Below are positions 8,581-13,832 of a stretch of 13,832 nucleotides of DNA, piece after piece. Source of the DNA: an uncultured Bacteroidota bacterium (GTDB lineage: Bacteria; Bacteroidota; Bacteroidia; Chitinophagales; Chitinophagaceae); the NCBI GenBank assembly GCA_946887345.1, contig CAMPKR010000026.1, forward strand, positions 1 through 13,832. The letters are read 5' to 3'. The position numbers were made by a program, and so were the translations under genes. The notes beneath the pieces were generated by a model. That model ran no database searches. It was not told where the DNA came from and saw nothing but the letters and a program-made list of their open reading frames with translations. Within the stretch, counting starts at the first letter, position 1, and each line of letters begins with the position of its first letter.

Positions 8581-8612
8581 CAAATATACTTAAAACTCAG
8601 CCCTCCTGCAAT
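8581..8612 (-). promoter_or_regulatory. Likely promoter of the small lipoprotein gene
   Basis: On the minus strand TATATTTG (complement of 8581-8588) is a perfect TAnnTTTG -7 box. ATTG (complement of 8609-8612), a near match to the -33 TTTG, lies 20 bp further upstream. The start codon is about 20 bases downstream of the box. Confidence 0.6.
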
Positions 8613-8647
8613 ACCAGCGGCTTAAATAGTAATTTGCAGTATTGTAA

Positions 8648-9295
8648 ATGATCTACCTGCTGGACGAACGAGTTTGGTTTCCCCCTGCCGAGGCGGCAGA
8701 TGAGGAGGGTATGCTGGCTGTAGGTGGTGACCTTGGCCCTGAGCGGTTATTGGAGGCATATAAGGCGGGCATATTTCCATGGTTCAGCGGGGATATGCCG
8801 ATGTGGTGGTGCCCTGATCCGCGCTTTGTGCTTTACCCGGACGAACTGAAGGTGAGTAAGAGTATGCAGACCCTGCTAAAAAGAAATGCATTTGAGTTCA
8901 GGGTGGATAGTGATTTTGGACAAGTGATCGCCAATTGCAGGCAAAAGGATAGACCCGGACAAGATGGTACCTGGATAACAACAGAGGTGCATGAGGCCTA
9001 CGCAAAGATGCATGAACTTGGCTATGCGCACAGCGCGGAGGCCTGGAAGGATGGCAAATTAGTAGGTGGTCTGTACGGGATGCGGTTGGGTAAGGTGTTC
9101 TTCGGCGAGAGTATGTTCAGCCACGAAAGCAATGCAAGCAAATATGCATTCATAAAATTTGTGCGGCAACTGGCAGAAGAAGGAGTAGAACTAATAGACT
9201 GCCAGGTATACACTGAACACCTGGAAAGCCTTGGTGCAAGAATGATCAGCAGGAAATTATTTTTAGAACAAGTAAAAAGCCTCACCGGAGAGTGA
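8648..9295 (+). CDS. aat: Leucyl/phenylalanyl-tRNA--protein transferase
   Basis: A 215-residue cytoplasmic enzyme that transfers Leu or Phe from aminoacyl-tRNA to proteins with N-terminal Arg or Lys, creating primary destabilising residues for ClpS/ClpAP degradation (known for the family). Family signatures seen in order: LLAVGGDL-like MLAVGGDL (22-29), AGIFPWF (40-46), WWCPDPR (53-59), VGGLYG (139-144), FFGESMFS (about 151-158), and LIDCQ with the family's conserved Asp at 184, followed by HLESLGA. The length fits the family. The ATG start lacks a clear ribosome binding site; TAATTTG at 8630-8636 resembles a -7 box shortened by one base, which would give a very short leader. The stop codon lies inside the terminator stem. 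Its neighbours are unrelated to protein turnover. Confidence 0.97.
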   Translation: MIYLLDERVWFPPAEAADEEGMLAVGGDLGPERLLEAYKAGIFPWFSGDMPMWWCPDPRFVLYPDELKVSKSMQTLLKRNAFEFRVDSDFGQVIANCRQKDRPGQDGTWITTEVHEAYAKMHELGYAHSAEAWKDGKLVGGLYGMRLGKVFFGESMFSHESNASKYAFIKFVRQLAEEGVELIDCQVYTEHLESLGARMISRKLFLEQVKSLTGE

Positions 9296-9304
9296 GGCTT
9301 TTTA
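9273..9304. terminator. Bidirectional terminator overlapping the aat 3' end
   Basis: TAAAAAGCCTCAC (9273-9285) pairs perfectly with GTGAGGCTTTTTA (9292-9304) around the loop CGGAGA. The last seven aat codons and its stop (9293-9295) lie in the hairpin. The right arm ends one base before the tex stop codon (9305-9307, minus strand), so one structure serves both convergent genes with almost no spacer. Confidence 0.92.
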
Positions 9305-11542
9305 CTATTTTCCGAATTTCTTTTTTAATAGACTTAGTGCGTCATCCATCGTGGCTTCTTTTTGCGGCTGGTTCCGTTCGTTCCTGTTAAAGTTGCCTTT
9401 GCCCTGCGGACGTTCACGCCTGGCCGGGGCTTCCATGGTTTGCTTAATAGAAAGTGAAATGCGTTTACGGGCAATGTCTACTTCCAGTACCTTCACGTTT
9501 ACCTTGTCGTTAAGCTTAAGAGCCTCGCCGGGATCAGTTATGTAAGTGTGAGATATCTCAGAAACGTGCACGAGGCCATCTTGTTTTACGCCAATATCAA
9601 CGAAGGCGCCGAAGCGGGTTAAATTGGTAACTATACCGGGCACGATCATACCGGGGTTGACATCGTCTATGCTGTAGATATCGGCGAACTCAAATTGCTG
9701 CGCTTCAGAACGGGGATCGAGTCCCGGTTTTTTCAGTTCATTCATTATGTCGCGAACGGTATGGACACCTATAGTTTCTGAAATGTACTTTTTAGGATCC
9801 AGTTCATTTACGGCTTTCTCGTTGCCTATCAGGCTTTTGATATCTGTGCCCATATCGGCGGCCATCTTTGATACCACTTCGTAAGCCTCAGGATGCACAG
9901 CGCTGGAGTCAAGCGGATTGGAGCCCTCTTTAATGCGAAGGAAGCCGGCACATTGTTCAAAGGCCTTGCCGCCAAGGCGCGGCACTTTTAATAGCTGTTT
10001 GCGGTCTTCAAAACGGCCTATCTCGTTGCGGTATTTTACGATGTTATCCGCTATAGAAGGACCGATACCACTCACATAGCTAAGCAAGTGTTTGCTTGCT
10101 GTGTTCAGGTTCACACCAACGGCGTTCACACAGCTAACCACTGTTTGGTCGAGGCGTTCTTTTAGCCTTATTTGGTTTACATCGTGCTGGTACTGGCCGA
10201 CGCCGATGCTTTTTGGGTCAATCTTAACCAGTTCAGCCAGCGGATCCATCAGCCTGCGGCCAATACTCACTGCTCCGCGAACTGTGACATCTTGATCAGG
10301 GAATTCGTTACGGGCTATTTCAGAGGCTGAATAAACGGAAGCACCGTCTTCATTTACCAGGAAGACAGGTAAGCCCAGGTTAAGCTTCTTAATGAACTGC
10401 TCTGTTTCTCTGCCTGCGGTACCATCGCCAATGGCTATGGTTTGTATGTCGTGTTGCTTTACATAGGCTCGTATCTTTTGCTCTGCGTCATACAGCCTGT
10501 TAGGCTCGTGTATGTATATCAAGCCGGTCTCTTTCAGTTCTCCTTTTTCATCCAGGCAAACAACCTTGCAGCCTGTTCTGTAGCCGGGGTCGAGAGCCAG
10601 TATGCGTTTGCTGCCTAGCGGAGAACTTAAAAGCAACTGGCGAAGGTTCTCAGCAAATACGTTGATGGCCTCTTCATCACCCTTTGTCTTCAGCGCCATA
10701 CGGAACTCCGATTCAAGGCTGGGCTGCAGCAGGCGCCGGTAAGCATCCTTTACTGCTTTCTTTACCTGCCCGGAGGCTTCATTGTTTGCCTTTAGGTAAA
10801 GCTTTTCGATCATAGCCAGGGCATCCTCCTCCACGGGAGCGATCACCATACGTAGTATGCCTTCCATAAAACCACGCATCACGGCCAATATACGGTGTGA
10901 TGGTATTTTTGAAACGGGTTCGGAGAACTCGAAGTAGTCTTTGTACTTAGCACCTTCAGCTTCTTTGTCGGCCAGCACTTTGCTTTGTACTGTACCGCTA
11001 TCTTCAAAAAGCTTACGCATTTTAGCCCGTACCTGCGCATCTTCATTCACAATTTCAGCTATAATGTCGCGGGCACCCTGGAGAGCGTCATCTGCTGACT
11101 TTACATTCTCGGTGATGAAGGCCGCTGCCTCAATAGCAGGGTCAATGCTGCCTTGTTCCAGCAATATCGTTGCCAGTGGCTCCAGTCCGTTCTCGCGGGC
11201 AGTTTGTGCTTTTGTTTTGCGCTTAGGTTTGTAGGGCAGATAGATGTCTTCCAGTTCGGCAATGGTAACGGCTTTATTTATTTTTCCCTGCAGAGCTTCG
11301 GTCATTTTGCCCTGCTCGGTGATTGTCTTTTCAATAAAGGCTTTTCGTTCTGAGAACTCTTTCTGAAACTTAGCTTCGTCTTGTATGTTCTGTATCTGCA
11401 CCTCGTCGAGGGCGCCTGTTTTATCTTTCCTGTATCGTGCTATAAAGGGGATGGTAGCGCCCTCTTCCAGTAGCTGGAGAACGGCTGAAACATCCTGTGG
11501 TCGTAAACTTAGCTTAGAGGCTACACTCGCTGCAAATTCCAT
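9305..11542 (-). CDS. tex: Tex family transcription accessory / S1 RNA-binding protein
   Basis: A 745-residue cytoplasmic nucleic-acid-binding protein of the Tex family (bacterial relative of eukaryotic Spt6), a transcription accessory factor. The N-terminal Tex_N helical region includes GATIPFIARYRKDKTGALDE (about 29-48) and YLPYKPKRKTKAQTARENGL. A YqgF/RNase-H-like domain begins around residue 315 (ILALDPGYRTGCK). Helix-hairpin-helix elements follow at about 480-550 (LLSYVSGIGPSIADNIVKYR; LLKVPRLGGKAFEQCAGFLRI). The S1 domain covers about 629-705 (GIVTNLTRFGAFVDIGVKQDGLVHVS). The C-terminal 40 residues form a basic, Arg/Asn-rich tail ending in a short helix. The domain set and length are normal for the family. 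It is divergent from the helical-repeat gene (129-bp gap) and convergent with aat. No good promoter was found; CGAATGTA at 11566-11573 is a weak -7 candidate on the minus strand. Confidence 0.97.
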   Translation of the reverse strand: MEFAASVASKLSLRPQDVSAVLQLLEEGATIPFIARYRKDKTGALDEVQIQNIQDEAKFQKEFSERKAFIEKTITEQGKMTEALQGKINKAVTIAELEDIYLPYKPKRKTKAQTARENGLEPLATILLEQGSIDPAIEAAAFITENVKSADDALQGARDIIAEIVNEDAQVRAKMRKLFEDSGTVQSKVLADKEAEGAKYKDYFEFSEPVSKIPSHRILAVMRGFMEGILRMVIAPVEEDALAMIEKLYLKANNEASGQVKKAVKDAYRRLLQPSLESEFRMALKTKGDEEAINVFAENLRQLLLSSPLGSKRILALDPGYRTGCKVVCLDEKGELKETGLIYIHEPNRLYDAEQKIRAYVKQHDIQTIAIGDGTAGRETEQFIKKLNLGLPVFLVNEDGASVYSASEIARNEFPDQDVTVRGAVSIGRRLMDPLAELVKIDPKSIGVGQYQHDVNQIRLKERLDQTVVSCVNAVGVNLNTASKHLLSYVSGIGPSIADNIVKYRNEIGRFEDRKQLLKVPRLGGKAFEQCAGFLRIKEGSNPLDSSAVHPEAYEVVSKMAADMGTDIKSLIGNEKAVNELDPKKYISETIGVHTVRDIMNELKKPGLDPRSEAQQFEFADIYSIDDVNPGMIVPGIVTNLTRFGAFVDIGVKQDGLVHVSEISHTYITDPGEALKLNDKVNVKVLEVDIARKRISLSIKQTMEAPARRERPQGKGNFNRNERNQPQKEATMDDALSLLKKKFGK

Positions 11543-11648
11543 GTCGTTGTTGCTGTTAAGGATTGCGAATGTAACCAGCCTTGGCAGGATTTAAAAATTG
11601 TTTTTCAGAGAGAAATCCACATTTATCGTAGGTGAATATGTATGGTCT

Positions 11649-11656
11649 TATATTTG
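11649..11656 (+). promoter_or_regulatory. -7 box of the helical-repeat protein gene
   Basis: TATATTTG is a perfect TAnnTTTG match 15 bases before the ATG at 11672, implying a leader of about 10 bases. TTTA at 11622-11625 is the nearest weak -33 candidate, at 23 bp spacing. Confidence 0.5.
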
Positions 11657-11671
11657 TTTTGACAATAGAAA

Positions 11672-12184
11672 ATGAAGCTTCTTGAAGAGATATTAAAAGG
11701 CCAGTCGAAAGAGCGGGCTGCTAAGGTAGCGGCTTGGATAGGTGATGATAAAAAGCGTTTTGCTGAGCTGATGGATTTAGTCTTGAACGGCGGGTATGTG
11801 GTGGTGCAACGGGCTTCATGGATAATGAACGTGGTGCATGAGACACATCCGGAATTAGTAATGCCTTACCTGGAACAGCTTATCCCTAAGATGCATGAAA
11901 AGGGTCAGCATATCGCCTTGAAAAGACACATCGTTCGCCTACTACAGGATATAGAAATTCCTGAGCAGTTGCAGGGGGAAGTAATGAACTCTTGTTTTGA
12001 TTTTTTGGCCAATCCTGCCGAGGCAATTGCAGTGCGCTGCTTTTCCATGACTGTGCTGGATAACCTCTCCAGGACATACCCGGAAATAAGACAGGAACTG
12101 GTAGCAATACTGGAAGACCAACTGGAGCAGGAAGCTACCGCCGGTTTCAGGGCGAGGGCGAAGAAAATACTAAAGCGCAGGTAG
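11672..12184 (+). CDS. HEAT/ARM-like helical repeat protein of unknown function
   Basis: A 170-residue protein with no signal peptide or membrane segment, so probably cytoplasmic. Almost all of it reads as amphipathic helices in pairs, with HEAT-like punctuation: a WIGDDKKRFAELMDLVL helix, then VVQRASWIMNVVHETHPELVMPYLEQLI, then KRHIVRLLQDIEIPEQLQGEVMNSCFDFL, then AEAIAVRCFSMTVLDNLSRTYPEIRQELVAIL, ending GFRARAKKILKRR. The RxSWIMNVVHETHPELVxPYL and RxFSMTVLDNLSRxYPEI units look like repeats of one motif, typical of protein-protein scaffolds. I do not recognise a named family. The gene has its own -7 box, is divergent from tex, and ends 2 bp from the convergent regulator with no hairpin between, so the two transcripts probably overlap. 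Confidence 0.85.
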   Translation: MKLLEEILKGQSKERAAKVAAWIGDDKKRFAELMDLVLNGGYVVVQRASWIMNVVHETHPELVMPYLEQLIPKMHEKGQHIALKRHIVRLLQDIEIPEQLQGEVMNSCFDFLANPAEAIAVRCFSMTVLDNLSRTYPEIRQELVAILEDQLEQEATAGFRARAKKILKRR

Positions 12185-12186
12185 AG

Positions 12187-13056
12187 TTACGATCCCATTT
12201 GTTTTTCTTCCTTGCGGAAGTCGCCGGCGGTGAGGCCTGTATTGAGGCGGAAGAAGCGGTTAAAATAGGAGGGATCTTCAAAGCCGAGGAAGTAGGCTAT
12301 CTCCTTTATGCTATGGTCGGAGTTTACCAACAGGCGTTTGGCTTCTAATAGCACCCTGGCCTTGATAAAATCGCTGATGCTCTCGCCTGTAAACTGCTTG
12401 CAGGTCTCGTTCAGCTTTTTCTCGGTAATGCTTAGCTGTGAAGCGAAGAAGGAAGGCTGGCGCTCGGTGCGGTAGTGCTGTTCTACTAACTCCCTTATCC
12501 GCTGGAAAAGGGTATTGGCCTTATCAGGCTGGATGTTGGTTTTGGCTTTAAACAGGTCGAGGCACTTAAGCAGGATGATCTGGAGGTAATGGCCGAGGAC
12601 GACCTTATTAGCTTCCTTGCGCTGCTTAGTCTCGTCCTGCAGTAATTTGACAATACCCTCAAACTGGCTATAATCCTCAATGGACATGTTCAATACCGGT
12701 AGGAGGTGACTATTGTTCAGGAAGGGGAAATCGTATAGTGAATGTACCCCTGAGGTGACCATGTGGTAGAAGTCGCGGGAGAAGAGGATGATATAACCGA
12801 AGGACTTTTTTTCCCGCTCCAGCAAATGCACCTGGCCGGGGGAGATAAAGTGAATGCTGTTCTTTTTGATAGGTATGGCCTCAAAGTCGATGGTGTGGGT
12901 GCCGCCGCCGTTCTCGAAGAAAAAGATCTCGTAGTAGTTGTGGCGGTGAGGCTCACGGGTGTTGTACTCAGAACCTGCGTTCAGGGGTATGAACCGGAAG
13001 GGAACGCTGTCCCTGTCGTCCTTACTGAAATCGTGTATGGGAATGATAGTGGTCAT
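12187..13056 (-). CDS. AraC-family transcriptional regulator with N-terminal cupin domain
   Basis: A 289-residue one-component regulator. The N-terminal half (about 15-165) is an AraC-type sensor cupin: H37-x-H39-xxx-E43 in PHRHNYYEIFFFENGGGTH, then IKKNSIHFISPGQVHLL. Such domains usually bind a small ligand, often a sugar or other carbon source, but the ligand here is unknown. The C-terminus (about 185-285) carries two helix-turn-helix motifs: SFFASQLSITEKKLNETCKQ and then SIKEIAYFLGFEDPSYFNRF, the latter a strong HTH_18 signature, ending RLNTGLTAGDFRKE. The second HTH matches the family consensus more closely than the first. The gene faces away from the long non-coding region, whose phased CTGCC array starts about 45 bp upstream of the ATG, making autoregulation through it a reasonable idea. 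No target operon is in the window. Confidence 0.95.
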   Translation of the reverse strand: MTTIIPIHDFSKDDRDSVPFRFIPLNAGSEYNTREPHRHNYYEIFFFENGGGTHTIDFEAIPIKKNSIHFISPGQVHLLEREKKSFGYIILFSRDFYHMVTSGVHSLYDFPFLNNSHLLPVLNMSIEDYSQFEGIVKLLQDETKQRKEANKVVLGHYLQIILLKCLDLFKAKTNIQPDKANTLFQRIRELVEQHYRTERQPSFFASQLSITEKKLNETCKQFTGESISDFIKARVLLEAKRLLVNSDHSIKEIAYFLGFEDPSYFNRFFRLNTGLTAGDFRKEEKQMGS

Positions 13057-13073
13057 TTTCGTACAGTGAAAAT
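13055..13073. promoter_or_regulatory. Inverted repeat over the AraC-family start codon
   Basis: ATTTTC (13055-13060) and GAAAAT (13068-13073) are perfectly inverted with a 7-base spacer. The left arm overlaps the start codon, compatible with an operator or a start-site hairpin. It is short enough to be chance. Confidence 0.25.
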
Positions 13074-13100
13074 ACGAGGTTAGGAGCAGAATTTGGCAAA

Positions 13101-13208
13101 CTGCCTGACTGCCATCCGGTGACGCGTCTATGCCAGATGCTGCCGCTATCCTGCCAGCAACTGCCCGTGTGCTGCCAATCTCTGCCGGATCACTGCCACA
13201 TTACTGCC
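13101..13208. repeat. Helically phased CTGCC array upstream of the AraC-family gene
   Basis: CTGCC begins at 13101, 13109, 13140, 13151, 13161, 13172, 13182, 13193 and 13204, with the variant ATGCC at 13130. Steps from 13109 are 21, 10, 11, 10, 11, 10, 11 and 11 bp, a mean near 10.5, so the motif returns to the same face of the helix. The 5-6 bases between copies are unrelated, unlike a slippage repeat. GGCA at 13095-13098 forms a small inverted repeat with the first TGCC (13102-13105). This is best explained as an array of protein-binding sites. Confidence 0.7.
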
Positions 13209-13222
13209 ATGTTGATCTAGCT

Positions 13223-13245
13223 AAACCCTTAGCAGGAGCGGGTTT
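13223..13245. other. Hairpin with GCAGGAGCGG loop
   Basis: AAACCC (13223-13228) pairs with GGGTTT (13240-13245) around an 11-base loop, and the right side runs into TTTCTTTG. It might act as a weak terminator. It contains GCAGGAGCGG (13232-13241), repeated exactly at 13431-13440 in another hairpin. Confidence 0.4.
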
Positions 13246-13290
13246 CTTTGTTCGTCAATTGCATCACAGGCCGGGCAAAGTAGAGACAAG

Positions 13291-13395
13291 CCGGCTGTGC
13301 AGGGTTGTGCCATGTGTGTGCAAGCTTGTGCACCATGTGTGCAGGCTTGTGCAGCGAGTGTGCAAGCTTGTGCATAGTGTGCGCAGCGTAGTGCA
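13291..13395. repeat. Five 21-bp tandem units = ten phased TGTGCA motifs
   Basis: Five 21-bp units begin at 13291, 13312, 13333, 13354 and 13375; the middle three are the most alike and the outer two have decayed. Each holds two TGTGCA copies 10 bp apart, so the motif (sometimes TGTGCC, TGCGCA or AGTGCA) falls at 13296, 13306, 13317, 13327, 13338, 13348, 13359, 13369, 13380 and 13390, strictly alternating 10 and 11 bp. The joints contain the palindrome CAAGCTTG. There are no spacers between units, so it is not CRISPR. Confidence 0.85.
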
Positions 13396-13425
13396 ACCAT
13401 GAGTACCAAAAGAGACTGTGAAAAA

Positions 13426-13440
13426 CCGCTGCAGGAGCGG
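13426..13440. other. Small GC hairpin sharing the GCAGGAGCGG sequence
   Basis: CCGCT (13426-13430) pairs with AGCGG (13436-13440) around GCAGG, preceded by five A. GCAGGAGCGG at 13431-13440 is identical to 13232-13241, so the same 10-mer flanks both sides of the TGTGCA array. Confidence 0.4.
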
Positions 13441-13568
13441 CATTTGGCTAAAAGAACCGGGTTTACAGTGTTTTCAAAGAGCGACGGGACTGAGGCGGCA
13501 TATAACGGCATCCCGGAAATATAAAGATACGAAACGGGAGGGGGTGAACCCAAATAATGAGGAGGCTT

Positions 13569-13577
13569 TGTGCATAA
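13569..13577 (-). promoter_or_regulatory. Single perfect DnaA-box match
   Basis: TGTGCATAA is the complement of TTATGCACA, which fits the DnaA-box consensus TTATNCACA exactly. An AT-rich stretch follows (about 13576-13611). A near match, TGTGCATAG, lies in the tandem array at 13369-13377. One perfect box is expected by chance now and then, so binding is unproven. Confidence 0.3.
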
Positions 13578-13662
13578 CTTTTTTGAAGTTTTTGTACAAT
13601 TATTTTTACAAAGCGTGCAAAAAAAACTCATGTTCCTGGTTCGAAGATTGCTTTTAACAGGT

Positions 13663-13681
13663 GTTCAGTTATAAACTGAAC
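13663..13681. promoter_or_regulatory. Perfect 19-bp palindromic element
   Basis: GTTCAGTT (13663-13670) and AACTGAAC (13674-13681) are perfect inverted arms around ATA. No T-run follows, so it looks more like an operator or the edge of an element than a terminator. Confidence 0.4.
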
Positions 13682-13755
13682 GGCTTGATACCACAAGTCG
13701 CAGATTTTGCAATCGTGTAGCTATGCCACCACTCCTGAGCTTGATCGCCTTGATT

Positions 13756-13787
13756 CCGCCGAGTCCGGCTGTGCCGTGACTCGGCGG
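13756..13787. other. Long GC-rich hairpin near the window edge
   Basis: CCGCCGAGTC (13756-13765) is perfectly inverted as GACTCGGCGG (13778-13787). An inner CGGC (13766-13769) and GCCG (13773-13776) also pair, leaving a TGT loop and one bulged T. The 14-bp stem lies in the GC-rich end of the window and has no obvious gene attached. It could be part of a structured RNA or of an element continuing beyond the window. Confidence 0.5.
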
Positions 13788-13832
13788 CGAAGGAAAGGGG
13801 GAATTGTTGCGGGCAAGAACGCGGGGTGAGAT

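Larger units (their letters stand above)
13057..13832. other. Long gene-free, repeat-rich region
   Basis: 776 bases without a convincing gene. In order it holds a helically phased CTGCC array (13101-13208), a hairpin (13223-13245), a phased TGTGCA tandem array (13291-13395), a second hairpin with the same 10-mer (13426-13440), a perfect DnaA-box match with AT-rich DNA (13569-13615), a 19-bp palindrome (13663-13681) and a GC-rich hairpin (13756-13787). Open frames crossing the arrays have repeat-driven translations with no recognisable domain, and I treat them as non-coding. From about 13730 to the edge the DNA becomes GC-rich; minus-strand frames stay open there for about 53-55 codons, so the end of another element may begin at the window edge. 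Confidence 0.6.

Noticed and set aside
8310..8651. A 113-codon + strand frame opposite the small lipoprotein
   Set aside because: It is the antisense shadow of a gene with a clear lipobox and promoter, and it runs across the lipoprotein's promoter.
13291..13395. Possible CRISPR array
   Set aside because: The 21-bp units abut directly, with no unique spacers and no cas genes; it is a tandem repeat.
13130..13402. A 90-codon + strand frame crossing both phased arrays, ending in heptad-like VCKLVHx units
   Set aside because: The seven-residue periodicity follows automatically from a 21-bp repeat; there is no domain, ribosome binding site or normal composition, and the opposite strand is equally open. 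The heptad hydrophobic pattern leaves a small chance that it is real.
13399..13524. A 41-codon + strand ORF (MSTKRDCEKPLQERHLAKRT...)
   Set aside because: The composition looks more natural than that of neighbouring frames, but there is no ribosome binding site, no promoter and no family, and the start of the ORF overlaps the hairpin at 13426-13440. Too weak to annotate.
13221..13631. A 136-codon minus-strand frame with AQACTxx repeats
   Set aside because: It is a by-product of the same 21-bp array; the sequence outside the repeat is Cys/Leu/Ser-rich with no recognisable domain.
13630..13650. GGTTCGAAG resembling a tRNA T-loop
   Set aside because: The flanking bases do not form a T-stem, and there is no acceptor or anticodon arm.
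13418..13657. A 79-codon + strand ORF overlapping the DnaA-box and AT-rich stretch
   Set aside because: No recognisable domain, and its end is driven by low-complexity T/A-rich DNA.

Overview
The window looks like a chromosomal piece of a Bacteroidota bacterium, most likely of the Chitinophagaceae/Sphingobacteria type. The evidence is a giant secreted protein with SprB-type repeats and a gliding-motility-associated (type B, type IX secretion) C-terminal domain, several lipoproteins, a carboxypeptidase-regulatory-like domain protein, and promoters fitting the Bacteroidota -7 box TAnnTTTG. This is recognised from protein motifs only; no database search was possible.

Layout. Bases 56-4486 (+) encode a 1476-residue SprB-repeat surface protein that ends in a strong terminator (4508-4540). 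Bases 4640-6349 (+) encode an exported protein whose C-terminus resembles a DUF922-type protease with the HExxH site lost. Bases 6418-8154 (+) encode a DUF885 metallopeptidase-like lipoprotein. A 27-residue membrane peptide (8181-8264, +) follows, then a bidirectional terminator shared with a small Cys-rich lipoprotein (8316-8561, -). The divergent gene is aat (8648-9295, +), which converges on tex (9305-11542, -); the terminator between them overlaps the aat stop codon. Divergent from tex is a helical-repeat protein (11672-12184, +), whose stop lies 2 bp from that of a convergent AraC-family regulator (12187-13056, -).

The last 776 bases (13057-13832) have no convincing gene but are structured. 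Directly upstream of the AraC-family gene, the pentamer CTGCC recurs at 10-11 bp steps (13130-13208) with unrelated bases between copies. About 90 bp further on, TGTGCA recurs ten times at strictly alternating 10/11 bp steps (13296-13395). Both arrays place a TGC-containing motif on one face of the helix. Further on come a shared 10-mer in two hairpins, one perfect DnaA-box match (13569-13577) beside an AT-rich stretch, a perfect 19-bp palindrome, and a long GC-rich hairpin near the window edge. This is the least ordinary part of the window. It could be a regulatory nucleoprotein site, possibly bound by the adjacent AraC-family protein, or an origin-like element; the sequence alone does not decide.

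The genes do not form one pathway. Left to right they are a cell-surface/secretion block, a tRNA-dependent N-degron enzyme, an RNA-binding transcription factor, and a one-component regulator with its control region.
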